Assembly (NCBI GenBank): GCA_040881785.1
Contig: JBBECO010000076.1
Location: forward strand, 1 to 34,977
Source of the DNA: JACDCA01 sp040881785
GTDB taxonomy: Bacteria > Acidobacteriota > Vicinamibacteria > Vicinamibacterales > 2-12-FULL-66-21
Direction: 5' to 3'
Length of the DNA: 34,977 nt
Of the stretch, positions 23,882 through 32,249 are shown one piece after another. The translations under genes were made by a program, and so were the position numbers. The notes under the pieces were generated by a model. That model had not been told where the DNA came from. It ran no database searches and saw nothing but the letters and a program-made list of their open reading frames with translations. Each line of letters starts with the position of its first letter. The stretch's first letter is position 1.

Positions 23882-26156
23882 GCCGCCGCTCCCGATCGAC
23901 GTCCTCGCGCACACATACGGCCCCCATCCCAATTTCGAGCCGGCCGGGGGGTGGGAGGAGGCGTCTCGGCGTCCGGCGGACCGTCTGGTCAAGACGCATT
24001 GCTCCTTCTGCGGCATGCAGTGCGGGATTCAGCTCAAAGTGCGCGACGAGACGGTCATCGGCTTCGAACCGTGGGAGGAATTTCCCTTCAACCACGGGAT
24101 GCTCTGTCCCAAGGGGGTGAAGCGCTATCTGCAGGGCGCGCATCCCGACCGGCTGATGACGTCGCTCGTGAGGACGGAGTCGGGCTTTGCGCCGATTGCG
24201 TACGATGCCGCGATCGATCTCGCGGCGCGCCGGCTGACGGAGATCCAGGAGCAGTACGGCCCCGACGCCGTTGCCGTGTACGGCGGGGCGTCGATGATCA
24301 CCGAAAAGGCCTATGTGCTCGGCAAGTTCGCGCGCGTCGCGCTCGGCACCAAGAACATCGACTACAACGGACGGCTCTGCATGGTGTCGGCCGGCACCGC
24401 CTACAAGCTGACGTTCGGCATCGACCGCGCCACCAATCCATGGCCGGACCTGGCGCTCGCCGATGTCGTGATGATCGCCGGCTCGAACACGGCCGATTGC
24501 GCCCCGATCACGACGCACTACCTGTGGCAGTGCCGCGAGCGGGGGGGACGGCTGATCGTCATCGATCCGCGCATGACGCCGATCACGCGGAACGCCGATC
24601 TCTATCTGCCGGTCCGGCCCGGCACGGACCTGGCGCTGTTCCTCGCCATGCTGCACGTGATCGTGCGCGACGGCCTGGTGAAGCAGGCGTATCTCGACGC
24701 GCACACCACAGGATTCGACGCCGTGCGCGCGTCGGTCGACACCTGGACGCCCGATCGCGCGGCGCACATCACGGGCGTCCCGGCAGCCAACATCGAGAAA
24801 GCGGCCCACTGGATCGGCGAGACCGACCTCGCCATGGGCCTTCACGCGCGAGGGATCGAACACCATTCGAAAGGTGTCGAGAACTGCCTCGCGATGCTGA
24901 ACCTGTTCCTCGCGACCGGGAATTTCGGCCGTGAGGGCGCCGGCTGCATGATGATCACCGGCCAGGGGAACGGACAGGGCGGCCGTGAGCACGGGCAGAA
25001 GGCCGACCAGCTCCCGGGCATGCGCTCGATCGCCGACCCCGAGCACCGGAAGTACGTCGCGGGTGTCTGGGGTGTCGAGCCCGAGAGCCTGCCCGGGCCC
25101 GGACTCTCGGCGCCGGAGATCATGGAGGCGATCCATCGCGGAGAGATCAAGGCGCTCTTCTCGATGTGCTTCAACCCGCTCGTCTCGCTCCCCGACGCGA
25201 ACTACACGCGCGAGGCCCTGTCGAAGCTCGAGTTCTTCGGCGTCGTCGACTTTTTCCTCTCGGAAACGGCGCATCACGCCGATCTCGTGCTCTGCGGCAG
25301 CATGCACGAGGAAGACGAAGGGGTGATCTGCAGTGCGGAGGGACGCGTCCAGAAGATCAACAAGGCCGTGAATCCGCCGGGCGACGCGAAGTCCGACGCG
25401 CTGATCATCTGTGATCTCGCGAAGCGGCTCGGCAAGGGGCAGTACTTCAGCTACCCGTCCACGCGCGAGATCTTCGAGGAGCTGCGGATCGCCTCGAAGG
25501 GGGGGATCGCCGACTATTACGGCATCACCTGGGAGCGGATCGACGACGAGCTCGGCGTGTTCTGGCCGTGCCCCGAGATCGGCCATCCCGGCACGAAGCG
25601 CCTGTTCGAGGACGGCCGCTTCTATCACGCCGACGGCAAGGCGCACCTGCAGGTCACCGAGTGGCGCGAGTCGGGGGATCCACCGGACGCGTCGTTTCCG
25701 TTGTTCCTGACGACCGGGCGGGTCGTCAGCCATTACCTGTCGGGGACGCAGACGCGCCGCATCGGTCCGCTGGTCGAGCAGTACCCCGAGCCGCGCATCG
25801 AGCTGCACCCGCGGCTCGCCGACCGGCACGGGATCGCCACGGATGACTGGATCCGGATCACGACGCGCCGCGCCGCGGTCGTCGCGCAGGCGAGCGTCGT
25901 CAAGACCATCCGTCCCGACACGATCTTCATCCCGTACCACTGGCCGGGGCGGCGCTCGGCGAACCTGCTCACGCACCGCACCCTGGATCCGCGGAGCAAG
26001 ATCCCCGAGTACAAGGTGTCGGCCTGCCGGATCGAGAAGACCGAACCGCCGGCCGACCTCGAGGCGTGGCGTCTCGAAGAAACGGGTTGGCTCCCCGCCT
26101 CCGCCGAGGCTTCGGCGAGGCAGGCTGAGACATCGCCGGGACGCAAAGGAGTCTGA
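23874..26156 (+). CDS. Molybdopterin oxidoreductase, predicted cytoplasmic nitrate reductase
   Basis: A 760-residue Mo-bisMGD enzyme of the assimilatory nitrate reductase/NapA/formate dehydrogenase superfamily. The N-terminal [4Fe-4S] site is C43-x2-C46-x3-C50...C78 (CSFCGMQC, CPKG). The probable molybdenum ligand is C169 in YNGRLCMVSAG, a Cys as in NasA and NapA. Cofactor-binding stretches such as TGQGNGQGGREHGQK and a C-terminal molydopterin-dinucleotide-binding domain (from about residue 605) are present. There is no Tat signal, so it is cytoplasmic. GTG at 23874 starts inside the previous gene. Nitrate is inferred from the fused transporter; formate or another oxyanion cannot be excluded. 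Confidence 0.82.
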   Translation: MAKPPLPIDVLAHTYGPHPNFEPAGGWEEASRRPADRLVKTHCSFCGMQCGIQLKVRDETVIGFEPWEEFPFNHGMLCPKGVKRYLQGAHPDRLMTSLVRTESGFAPIAYDAAIDLAARRLTEIQEQYGPDAVAVYGGASMITEKAYVLGKFARVALGTKNIDYNGRLCMVSAGTAYKLTFGIDRATNPWPDLALADVVMIAGSNTADCAPITTHYLWQCRERGGRLIVIDPRMTPITRNADLYLPVRPGTDLALFLAMLHVIVRDGLVKQAYLDAHTTGFDAVRASVDTWTPDRAAHITGVPAANIEKAAHWIGETDLAMGLHARGIEHHSKGVENCLAMLNLFLATGNFGREGAGCMMITGQGNGQGGREHGQKADQLPGMRSIADPEHRKYVAGVWGVEPESLPGPGLSAPEIMEAIHRGEIKALFSMCFNPLVSLPDANYTREALSKLEFFGVVDFFLSETAHHADLVLCGSMHEEDEGVICSAEGRVQKINKAVNPPGDAKSDALIICDLAKRLGKGQYFSYPSTREIFEELRIASKGGIADYYGITWERIDDELGVFWPCPEIGHPGTKRLFEDGRFYHADGKAHLQVTEWRESGDPPDASFPLFLTTGRVVSHYLSGTQTRRIGPLVEQYPEPRIELHPRLADRHGIATDDWIRITTRRAAVVAQASVVKTIRPDTIFIPYHWPGRRSANLLTHRTLDPRSKIPEYKVSACRIEKTEPPADLEAWRLEETGWLPASAEASARQAETSPGRKGV

Positions 26157-26770
26157 TGTACGGCTACGAGTTCTTCGTCGATCCGTCCCGATGCATCGGC
26201 TGCCGCGCGTGCGTGGCGGCGTGCGCGGAGTGCGACACCCATCGCGGCGTCTCGATGATCCATGTGGACTACATCGACCGGCCGAACAGCATCGCGACGA
26301 CGCCGATGGTGTGTATGCACTGCGAGGAGCCGACCTGCGCGCTCGTCTGTCCGGCCGATGCCATCAAGAAGGGCGAGGACGGCGTCGTCCGCAGCGCCCT
26401 GAAGCCGCGGTGCATCGCGTGCAACAACTGCGTGCTCGCCTGCCCGTTCGGGGTCCCGACCGTGCACGTCGGGCCCGACCTGATGATGAAGTGCGACATG
26501 TGCTACGACCGGACGTCGGCGGGACTCCGGCCGATGTGCGCGACGGTGTGTCCGAGCCAGGCGCTGACCTTCGGCCCCCCGGATATCATCGCGCGCCAGC
26601 GGGCGGCGGTGGCCACGCGCGATTTCCGGTTCGGCCAGGAACACGTCCAGACCAAGGTCTTCATGATGATGCCGGCGTCGGAGCCGGTCGTCACCGTGAA
26701 CGTCGAAGACTACATGGAGAGAGCAGATGAATCCGAAGGATGGCTCGTCGACGACGCCAGTCTGGGCTGA
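26156..26770 (+). CDS. Four-cluster ferredoxin-type electron-transfer subunit
   Basis: A 204-residue iron-sulfur protein of the DmsB/NrfC/NarH-like group. Four cysteine motifs are visible in the first 140 residues: CIGCRACVAAC, CMHCEEPTCALVC, CIACNNCVLACP, and CDMC...CATVCP, giving room for four [4Fe-4S] clusters. It lacks a signal peptide, so it sits with the molybdoenzyme on the cytoplasmic side and passes electrons to it. The ATG overlaps the previous stop in TGATG, and its 3' end overlaps the Rieske gene by 44 bp. Confidence 0.9.
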   Translation: MYGYEFFVDPSRCIGCRACVAACAECDTHRGVSMIHVDYIDRPNSIATTPMVCMHCEEPTCALVCPADAIKKGEDGVVRSALKPRCIACNNCVLACPFGVPTVHVGPDLMMKCDMCYDRTSAGLRPMCATVCPSQALTFGPPDIIARQRAAVATRDFRFGQEHVQTKVFMMMPASEPVVTVNVEDYMERADESEGWLVDDASLG

Positions 26771-27248
26771 GGAGTTTTCGGTCCACGGCGGTGAAGACGC
26801 CTACGTGCAGCGGCGGCAGTTCACGAAGTTCCTCGTCCTGACGAGTTTCGGCATGGTCGCCGGCAACGGCTGGATCTGGCTGAAGGCGCTCACGGCGGAA
26901 GAGCGGACCGAATGGCCGCGAGCCGTCATCGGCCGGGCCTCGGAGATTGCCCCCGGCACCGTGCGGTTCTTCTCGTATCCCGAAGCGACCGACCCGTGCA
27001 TCCTGGTGCGCCGGACCAACGGCGAGTTCACGGCCTTCAGCCAGAAGTGCACGCACCTGTCCTGCGCGGTGTACTACGCGGCGGAGAAGGACCGCCTCGA
27101 GTGCCCGTGCCACGAAGGCTATTTCTCCGCCTCCACGGGCCGCGTCCTGCAGGGCCCGCCGCCACGTCCGCTGCCGCAGATCCTGCTCGAGCAGAGCGGC
27201 GATGAGCTGGTGGCCGTGGGGCTGACCCTGCACGGAGAATCCGAATGA
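26727..27248 (+). CDS. Tat-exported Rieske [2Fe-2S] protein
   Basis: A 173-residue Rieske protein. An internal Tat-type motif, QRRQFTKF (residues 28-35), precedes a membrane segment (36-53), so the domain should be anchored on the periplasmic face. The Rieske motifs are CTHLSC (C108, H110, C113) and CPCHEGYF (C126, C128, H129); C113 and C128 would form the usual disulfide. The ATG at 26727 lies inside the ferredoxin gene behind GAGAG. A Rieske protein in a nitrate-reductase-like operon suggests that quinol oxidation is linked to the complex. Confidence 0.9.
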   Translation: MNPKDGSSTTPVWAEEFSVHGGEDAYVQRRQFTKFLVLTSFGMVAGNGWIWLKALTAEERTEWPRAVIGRASEIAPGTVRFFSYPEATDPCILVRRTNGEFTAFSQKCTHLSCAVYYAAEKDRLECPCHEGYFSASTGRVLQGPPPRPLPQILLEQSGDELVAVGLTLHGESE

Positions 27249-27532
27249 ACGGCCGCGCGACTCCCGCACGGCGCCGCCGGCGCGTGGCCATCGATGCCGC
27301 GATGGTCATGATCATCCTCGTCCTGATGGTGCAGATGTGGCTGCTCACCGCGACCCTCGAGTCGTACCTGGCCGGGCATCACGGCGCGGCGCTGCCCGGA
27401 CTGCTCTCGTCGGTAGTGCTCTTCGCGGTGTGCGCGTTTCTGTATCGCCTGGTGCTGCGCATCGACAGGATGCCGGAGCGTGAAGAAGGGTCGCAGGGAA
27501 CAGGTGCGGGCCCCTGGCGGATTACACCGTGA
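27245..27532 (+). CDS. Small two-helix membrane subunit
   Basis: A 95-residue protein with a basic N-terminus (RRRRR, residues 9-13 region) and two hydrophobic helices (about residues 19-37 and 50-70), joined by ESYLAGHHGAALP. It starts in an ATGA overlap with the Rieske gene, so it is translated with the complex and is likely a membrane subunit or assembly factor. I do not know its function. Its 3' end overlaps the convergent CoA-transferase gene by 11 bp. Confidence 0.75.
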   Translation: MNGRATPARRRRRVAIDAAMVMIILVLMVQMWLLTATLESYLAGHHGAALPGLLSSVVLFAVCAFLYRLVLRIDRMPEREEGSQGTGAGPWRITP

Positions 27533-28811
27533 AGTGACGCGTCTCGGCCAGCGCGCGCCGCAACTCTCCCCGGAAGTCCGGATGCGCGAGTGAGACGAGC
27601 GCCTCGCCGCGCTGACGGAGCGAACACCCGAACAGATTCACCGCGCCGTACTCGGTGACCACCCAATGGACGTGCCCGCGCGTCGTCACGACACCCGCGC
27701 CCGGCTGGAGCGCGGAGACGATGCGCGAGACCGTGCCCTTCGCCGCCGTGGACGGCAGCGCGATGATGGGGCGTCCGCCGCGTGACAGCGCGGACCCGCG
27801 GATGAAGTCCATCTGGCCGCCGATCCCCGAGTAGACGCGAAACCCGATCGAATCGGCACATACCTGGCCGGAGAGGTCGATCTCGAGCGCCGAGTTGATG
27901 GCGACGACGCGGTCGTTGCGGCGGATGCGGGCGGTGTCGTTCGTGTGGTCGCAGGGGTGGAACTCCACGAAGGGGTTGTCGTCCACGAAGTCGTAGACGC
28001 GCTGCGAGCCGAGCACGAAGCTCGTGATCATCCGCCCCGGGTGCAGCTGCTTGCGGCGGTTGGTGATGACGCCGGCCTGGGCCAGGTCCACCACACCGTC
28101 CGAGAACATCTCGGTGTGGATGCCGAGGTCGTGCTTGTCGAACAGCCGGCGCAGCACGGCGTCAGGAATCCCGCCGATCCCCATCTGCAGCGTGGCGCCG
28201 TCGGGCACGAGCTTCGCGGCGTGCTCGCCGATGGCGTTCTCGACGGCGGTGCCGGGCCGCGGCGCGTGCGTGGCCAGCGGACGGTCGGTGCGCACGAAGG
28301 CCGAGACGCGGTCGATGTGCAGGAGTGTGTTGCCGTGCGTCCGCGGCATGCGGTCGTTGATCTCGGCGATGACGTGCGTCGCCGCCTGGGCCGCCGCGAG
28401 CGCTGCGTCCACGGAGGTGCCGAGCGTGCAGTAGCCGTGGCGATCGGGCGGCGAGAGCTGGAGCAGCGCGACGTCGAGTGGGATCGTGCGGTCGCGGAAG
28501 AGGCGCGGAATGTCGGAGAGGAACACCGGCACGAAGTCGGCGCGTCCGTCGTGGATCGCGTCGCGCACGGGAGGGCCCGCGAACAGCGACACCGAGAGGA
28601 AACGTCCGTCCTGTTCGGCGTCGGCAAACGGGGCGGGGCCGGTGGTGTGCAGGTGATAGAGCGACACGCCGGCGAGATCGCGCCGGCGCGACAGCGCCTC
28701 CACGAGCGGCGTCGGCGTCGCCGCCGCGCCGTGTACGAACACGCGCATGCCGCTGGCGATTCCCGAGACGGCCTCCTCGGCCGTAAGCGCTCTTTCAGTC
28801 CAATCGGTCAT
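27522..28811 (-). CDS. Acetyl-CoA hydrolase/4-hydroxybutyrate CoA-transferase family protein
   Basis: A 429-residue cytoplasmic CoA-transferase. Family motifs include QLSPPDRHGYCTLGTSVD, GIGGIPDAVL, SDGVVDL, and NSALEIDLSGQVCADSIG, whose Glu matches the catalytic residue that forms the glutamyl-CoA intermediate. It moves CoA between acyl-CoA and a free carboxylic acid such as acetate, butyrate or 4-hydroxybutyrate; the exact pair is not shown. It is a single gene, divergent from the GH109-like gene with a 60-bp gap, and converges with the reductase operon. Confidence 0.9.
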   Translation of the reverse strand: MTDWTERALTAEEAVSGIASGMRVFVHGAAATPTPLVEALSRRRDLAGVSLYHLHTTGPAPFADAEQDGRFLSVSLFAGPPVRDAIHDGRADFVPVFLSDIPRLFRDRTIPLDVALLQLSPPDRHGYCTLGTSVDAALAAAQAATHVIAEINDRMPRTHGNTLLHIDRVSAFVRTDRPLATHAPRPGTAVENAIGEHAAKLVPDGATLQMGIGGIPDAVLRRLFDKHDLGIHTEMFSDGVVDLAQAGVITNRRKQLHPGRMITSFVLGSQRVYDFVDDNPFVEFHPCDHTNDTARIRRNDRVVAINSALEIDLSGQVCADSIGFRVYSGIGGQMDFIRGSALSRGGRPIIALPSTAAKGTVSRIVSALQPGAGVVTTRGHVHWVVTEYGAVNLFGCSLRQRGEALVSLAHPDFRGELRRALAETRHFTV

Positions 28812-28833
28812 CTGTCAACTGTATCAACGAGCA

Positions 28834-28859
28834 ACGTGGCACGTGGCACGTGGCACGTG
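28834..28859. repeat. Heptamer tandem repeat with three CACGTG palindromes
   Basis: ACGTGGC occurs three times in a row (28834, 28841, 28848) and a fourth partial copy follows (28855-28859). This creates CACGTG palindromes at 28840, 28847 and 28854. It fills nearly half of the 60-bp divergent gap between the CoA-transferase and the GH109-like gene and ends 12 bp before the latter's ATG. It may be a binding array or simply slippage-prone DNA. Confidence 0.7.
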
Positions 28860-28871
28860 TAGAATCCCGCC

Positions 28872-30197
28872 ATGGACCGCCGAGACTTCCTCAAGACCAC
28901 CGCCGGCGCCGTCGTCGCCGGCGCGGCCGCGCCGCTGACGGTGCCGGCGGCCGCCCCGAAGGCGGACACCCCGTTTGCGGCGCCGCCGATCGACCTCGTC
29001 CGGATCGGTTACGTCGGCATCGGCGGCATGGGCTCCGCGCACGTGCGCAACCTGCTGAAGGTGCCGGGCTGCCGGATCACGGCCGTCTGTGACATCAATC
29101 CTGAACGCACCGCGTGGGCGGTCAAGGCCGTCACCGAGGCCGGCCATCCGGCGCCGGCAGTGTACGACCGCGGGCCGCGCGATTTCGAGCGGCTCTGCGC
29201 GGAAGCGGACCTCGATCTCGTCTACAACGCGACGCCATGGGAGTGGCACGTGCCGATCTGTCTGTCGGCGATGAAGCACGGCAAGCATGCGGCGACCGAA
29301 GTGCCGGCGGCCATGTCGGTGGAGGACTGCTGGGCGCTCGTCGAGGCGGCCGAGACGCAGCGTCGCCACTGCGTGATGATGGAGAACTGCAACTACGGCC
29401 GGATGGAGATGCTCGCCTTTCACATGGTCCGGCAGGGGCTCTTCGGCGAGATCCTGCACGCGGAAGGGGGCTACCTGCACGACCTGCGCGACATCAAGTT
29501 CTCGACGCGTGGCGAGGGGCTGTGGCGCCGGGCGTGGTCGTCGAAGCTGAATGGCAACCTCTATCCCACGCACGGCCTGGGACCGGTCGCCAACTGCATG
29601 GACATCAATCGCGGGGACCGCTTCGACTACCTCGTGTCGATGAGCGGACCGTCGCGAGGCTTGCAGAACTGGGCGGCGGAGCACTTCCCGCCGGACGCAC
29701 CCGAGCGGCGCGAGCGCTTCGTCCTCGGCGATGTCAATGTCACGCTCGTCAAGACGGTCAACGGTCGGACGATCTACGTGAACCACGACACCAATCTGCC
29801 GCGTCCGTACAGCCGCATCCATGTGGTCCAGGGGACGAAGGGACTGTTCCAGGGCTATCCGGACCGCGTCTACGTCGAAGGGCGGAGCCCCGCGCACCGC
29901 TGGCAGCAGGCCAGCGAGTATCTCGAGGCGTTCGACCATCCGCTCTGGAAGGACATCGCGGCGCAGGCGGCCGGCGCGGGGCATGGCGGCATGGATTACA
30001 TGGAGGACTACCGGCTGATCACGTGCCTGCGCGAGGGGCTGCCGACCGACATGAACGTCTACGACGCCGCGGCCCTGAGCAGTCTCGTCGGGCTCACGGT
30101 GCAGTCGGTGGGGCGGCGGAGCCGTCCGGTGGACGTGCCCGACTTCACGCGCGGCGCCTGGCGCCACCATCCGCCGCTCGGTCTCGTCCGGGCCTGA
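28872..30197 (+). CDS. Tat-exported GH109-like NAD-dependent glycosidase/oxidoreductase
   Basis: A 441-residue Gfo/Idh/MocA-family protein close to the GH109 group, which cleaves alpha-linked N-acetylgalactosamine by an NAD-dependent redox mechanism. The leader MDRRDFLKTTAG is a Tat signal, with export after NAD loading. The nucleotide motif is GYVGIGGMGS (G49, G51, G54). GH109 hallmarks are TPWEWH (residues 121-126), EVPAA, HDLRD, YPTHGLGP (231-238) and INRGDRFDYLVS. It leads the sugar module with the nucleotidyltransferase, kinase and symporter. The sugar specificity is inferred from family likeness only. Confidence 0.85.
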   Translation: MDRRDFLKTTAGAVVAGAAAPLTVPAAAPKADTPFAAPPIDLVRIGYVGIGGMGSAHVRNLLKVPGCRITAVCDINPERTAWAVKAVTEAGHPAPAVYDRGPRDFERLCAEADLDLVYNATPWEWHVPICLSAMKHGKHAATEVPAAMSVEDCWALVEAAETQRRHCVMMENCNYGRMEMLAFHMVRQGLFGEILHAEGGYLHDLRDIKFSTRGEGLWRRAWSSKLNGNLYPTHGLGPVANCMDINRGDRFDYLVSMSGPSRGLQNWAAEHFPPDAPERRERFVLGDVNVTLVKTVNGRTIYVNHDTNLPRPYSRIHVVQGTKGLFQGYPDRVYVEGRSPAHRWQQASEYLEAFDHPLWKDIAAQAAGAGHGGMDYMEDYRLITCLREGLPTDMNVYDAAALSSLVGLTVQSVGRRSRPVDVPDFTRGAWRHHPPLGLVRA

Positions 30198-30206
30198 GCC
30201 TCGCGC

Positions 30207-31016
30207 GTGCCGTCAGTGTCCGCTACGCGCGCCCTCGTCCTGGCGCGAGGACTCGGGACCCGGATGCGCGAACGCACCAGCGCGGACGGTCCGCTGGATC
30301 CCGCCCAGGCGCAGGCAGCCGACGCCGGGGTCAAGGCCATGATTCCCTTCGGCCGTCCGTTCCTCGATCACGTCCTGCACTCTTTGGCAGACGCCGGGAT
30401 CCGCGAGGTCGGGCTGGTGCTCGGCCCGGAACACGACGCGGTCCGTGCGTATTACCGCGGTCTCCAGGCCAGGCGCGTGGTTATTTCGTTCGTGACCCAG
30501 CCGCAGCCGCTCGGCACCGCCGACGCCGTCGTGTGCGCGGAGGCATGGACCGGCGGTCACTCCTTTCTCGTGCTCAATGCCGACAACCTCTATCCCGTCG
30601 ACGTGCTCGCGCGGCTGGCGCGGGCCGACGGCCCGGCGGCGCCGGGGTTCGAGGCCCAGTCGCTCGCGCTGCCGCCCGCGCGGCTGGGCGCCTTCGCGCT
30701 CATCGAGCACGACGATCAGGGGTGCCTGTCGGCCATCGTGGAAAAGCCCGGTGAGGCGGCGGTCGCGGCGGCCGGTCCCCGCGCATTGATCAGCATGAAC
30801 GTGTGGCGGTTCGACGCGCGGATCTTCGACGCCTGCCGCGCGGTGCCCGTGTCGGCGCGCGGCGAGCGCGAACTGCCGCAGGCCGTCGACCTCGCGGTCT
30901 CGCGAGGCCTCTGCCTCCAGGTGTTCCCTGCACGTGGGCCCGTGCTCGATTTGTCATGGCGGGACGACATCGCGGAGGTCGCGCGCCGCCTCGAAGGGGC
31001 CGAGGTCCGCCTGTGA
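30207..31016 (+). CDS. Sugar-1-phosphate nucleotidyltransferase
   Basis: A 269-residue NTP-transferase of the GlmU/RmlA fold. The nucleotide motif is LVLARGLGTRMR (residues 10-21), followed by MIPFGRPFLDHVL and a LNADNLYP metal-binding DN pair; VEKPGE lies in the sugar-binding part. The start is GTG at 30207, 10 bp after the GH109-like gene. The downstream kinase start overlaps its stop in GTGA. Together they probably convert a free sugar to sugar-1-phosphate and then to a nucleotide sugar; which sugar and which nucleotide is unknown. Confidence 0.8.
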   Translation: MPSVSATRALVLARGLGTRMRERTSADGPLDPAQAQAADAGVKAMIPFGRPFLDHVLHSLADAGIREVGLVLGPEHDAVRAYYRGLQARRVVISFVTQPQPLGTADAVVCAEAWTGGHSFLVLNADNLYPVDVLARLARADGPAAPGFEAQSLALPPARLGAFALIEHDDQGCLSAIVEKPGEAAVAAAGPRALISMNVWRFDARIFDACRAVPVSARGERELPQAVDLAVSRGLCLQVFPARGPVLDLSWRDDIAEVARRLEGAEVRL

Positions 31017-32239
31017 TCGAGCGGTTCTCCGCGGTCGATGCGGCGGCGCGGGAGGCGTTCGGCGCCGAACCGCGGTGGCGCTTCTTCGTCCCTGGACGGC
31101 TGGAAGTCTTCGGCAAGCACACCGACTATGCGGGCGGACGCTCGCTCGTCGCCGCCGTCCCCCGCGGCTTCGCCGTCGCGGCGTTGCCCGGCGATGGACG
31201 CCGCGTCGTCGTCCTCGATGCGGCGTCGGGCGAGCGCGGTGAGTGCGACGCGACCGCGCCAGCCGCTGGTGCGAGGGGCTGGCTGCAGTATGCCGTCACC
31301 GTCGTGGGGCGGCTCGCGGCAAATTTTCCTGGCGCCGAACTGTCCGCGCGCATCGTGTTCACCAGCGATCTGCCGCGCGCGGCCGGCATCAGCAGCTCGA
31401 GCGCACTGGTCACCGCGATGGCCGAAGCGCTGGTCGCGCGGGCGGACCTCGAGGCGCACCCTGCGTGGCGGTCGGCGATCCGCGGTCCTGAGGATCGCGC
31501 GGCCTACTTCGGCTGCATCGAGAACGGCGCCTCGTTCGGGCCGTTCGCCGGCGACGAGGGGGTCGGGACGCACGGCGGCAGCGAGGACCACGCGGCCATC
31601 CTGCTCAGTCGCGCGGGGTTTCTGCAGGCGTGCTCCTTTTCGCCGCTCCGCGTGGATCGCCGCGTGCCCATGCCCGCAGGGTGGACGTTCGTCGTCGCGA
31701 CGAGCGGGGTGCACGCCTCCAAAATCGGTGGTGCGCAGGCCGACTACAACAGACTGGCGGCGGAAATCTCCGGCCTCGTGGCGGCGTGGCGCGTGCAGCA
31801 TCCCGGCGACGGCCGCACGCTCGGGGCGCTTGCCCGCACCGGGGATCTCGGTTCGCTCGACGCGCCGCCGGCGCTTGCGGCCAGGCTCCGGCAGTTCGTG
31901 GCGGAAGATGCGCGAGTGCCGGAGGCGGCCGATGCGTTCGAGCGGGGAGACGTCGCACGCATCGGCGAGCTCGCCGCGCAGGCGCAGCGCGATGCCGAGC
32001 AGGGCTTGCGCAACCAGATACCCGAGACGATCGATCTGGTCTCGATCGCCCGCACCCTCGGCGCCGCCGCGGCGTCCGCCTTCGGTGCGGGGTGGGGCGG
32101 CAGCGTCTGGGCGCTCGTCGAGGATGCGGATGCCGAGCACTTCCGGGACCGCTGGGTGAAAGCCTATCGTGCGCGCTACCACCAGCGCGACGCGCTCGCG
32201 TTCGTCGCCCCTCCCGGGGACGGCGTACTGAGACAGTAG
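31013..32239 (+). CDS. GHMP-family sugar kinase (galactokinase-like)
   Basis: A 408-residue kinase. The galactokinase-type signature is GRLEVFGKHTDYAGG (residues 28-42), differing from the standard GRVNLIGEHTDYNGG in FGK for IGE. The ATP loop is LPRAAGISSSSAL (120-132) and the third GHMP motif is AFGAGWGGSVWALV near the C-terminus. It starts with GTG at 31013, overlapping the nucleotidyltransferase stop. The nearby transferase suggests its product is a sugar-1-phosphate. The altered signature, with Lys replacing the sugar-contacting Glu region, hints at a substrate other than galactose. Confidence 0.82.
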   Translation: MIERFSAVDAAAREAFGAEPRWRFFVPGRLEVFGKHTDYAGGRSLVAAVPRGFAVAALPGDGRRVVVLDAASGERGECDATAPAAGARGWLQYAVTVVGRLAANFPGAELSARIVFTSDLPRAAGISSSSALVTAMAEALVARADLEAHPAWRSAIRGPEDRAAYFGCIENGASFGPFAGDEGVGTHGGSEDHAAILLSRAGFLQACSFSPLRVDRRVPMPAGWTFVVATSGVHASKIGGAQADYNRLAAEISGLVAAWRVQHPGDGRTLGALARTGDLGSLDAPPALAARLRQFVAEDARVPEAADAFERGDVARIGELAAQAQRDAEQGLRNQIPETIDLVSIARTLGAAAASAFGAGWGGSVWALVEDADAEHFRDRWVKAYRARYHQRDALAFVAPPGDGVLRQ

Positions 32240-32249
32240 GGGAACGTAA

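Noticed and set aside
21701..25976. Long minus-strand open frames opposite the transporter and molybdoenzyme
   Set aside because: They have no recognisable motif, are very rich in Arg, Glu and His, and lie opposite two secure genes.
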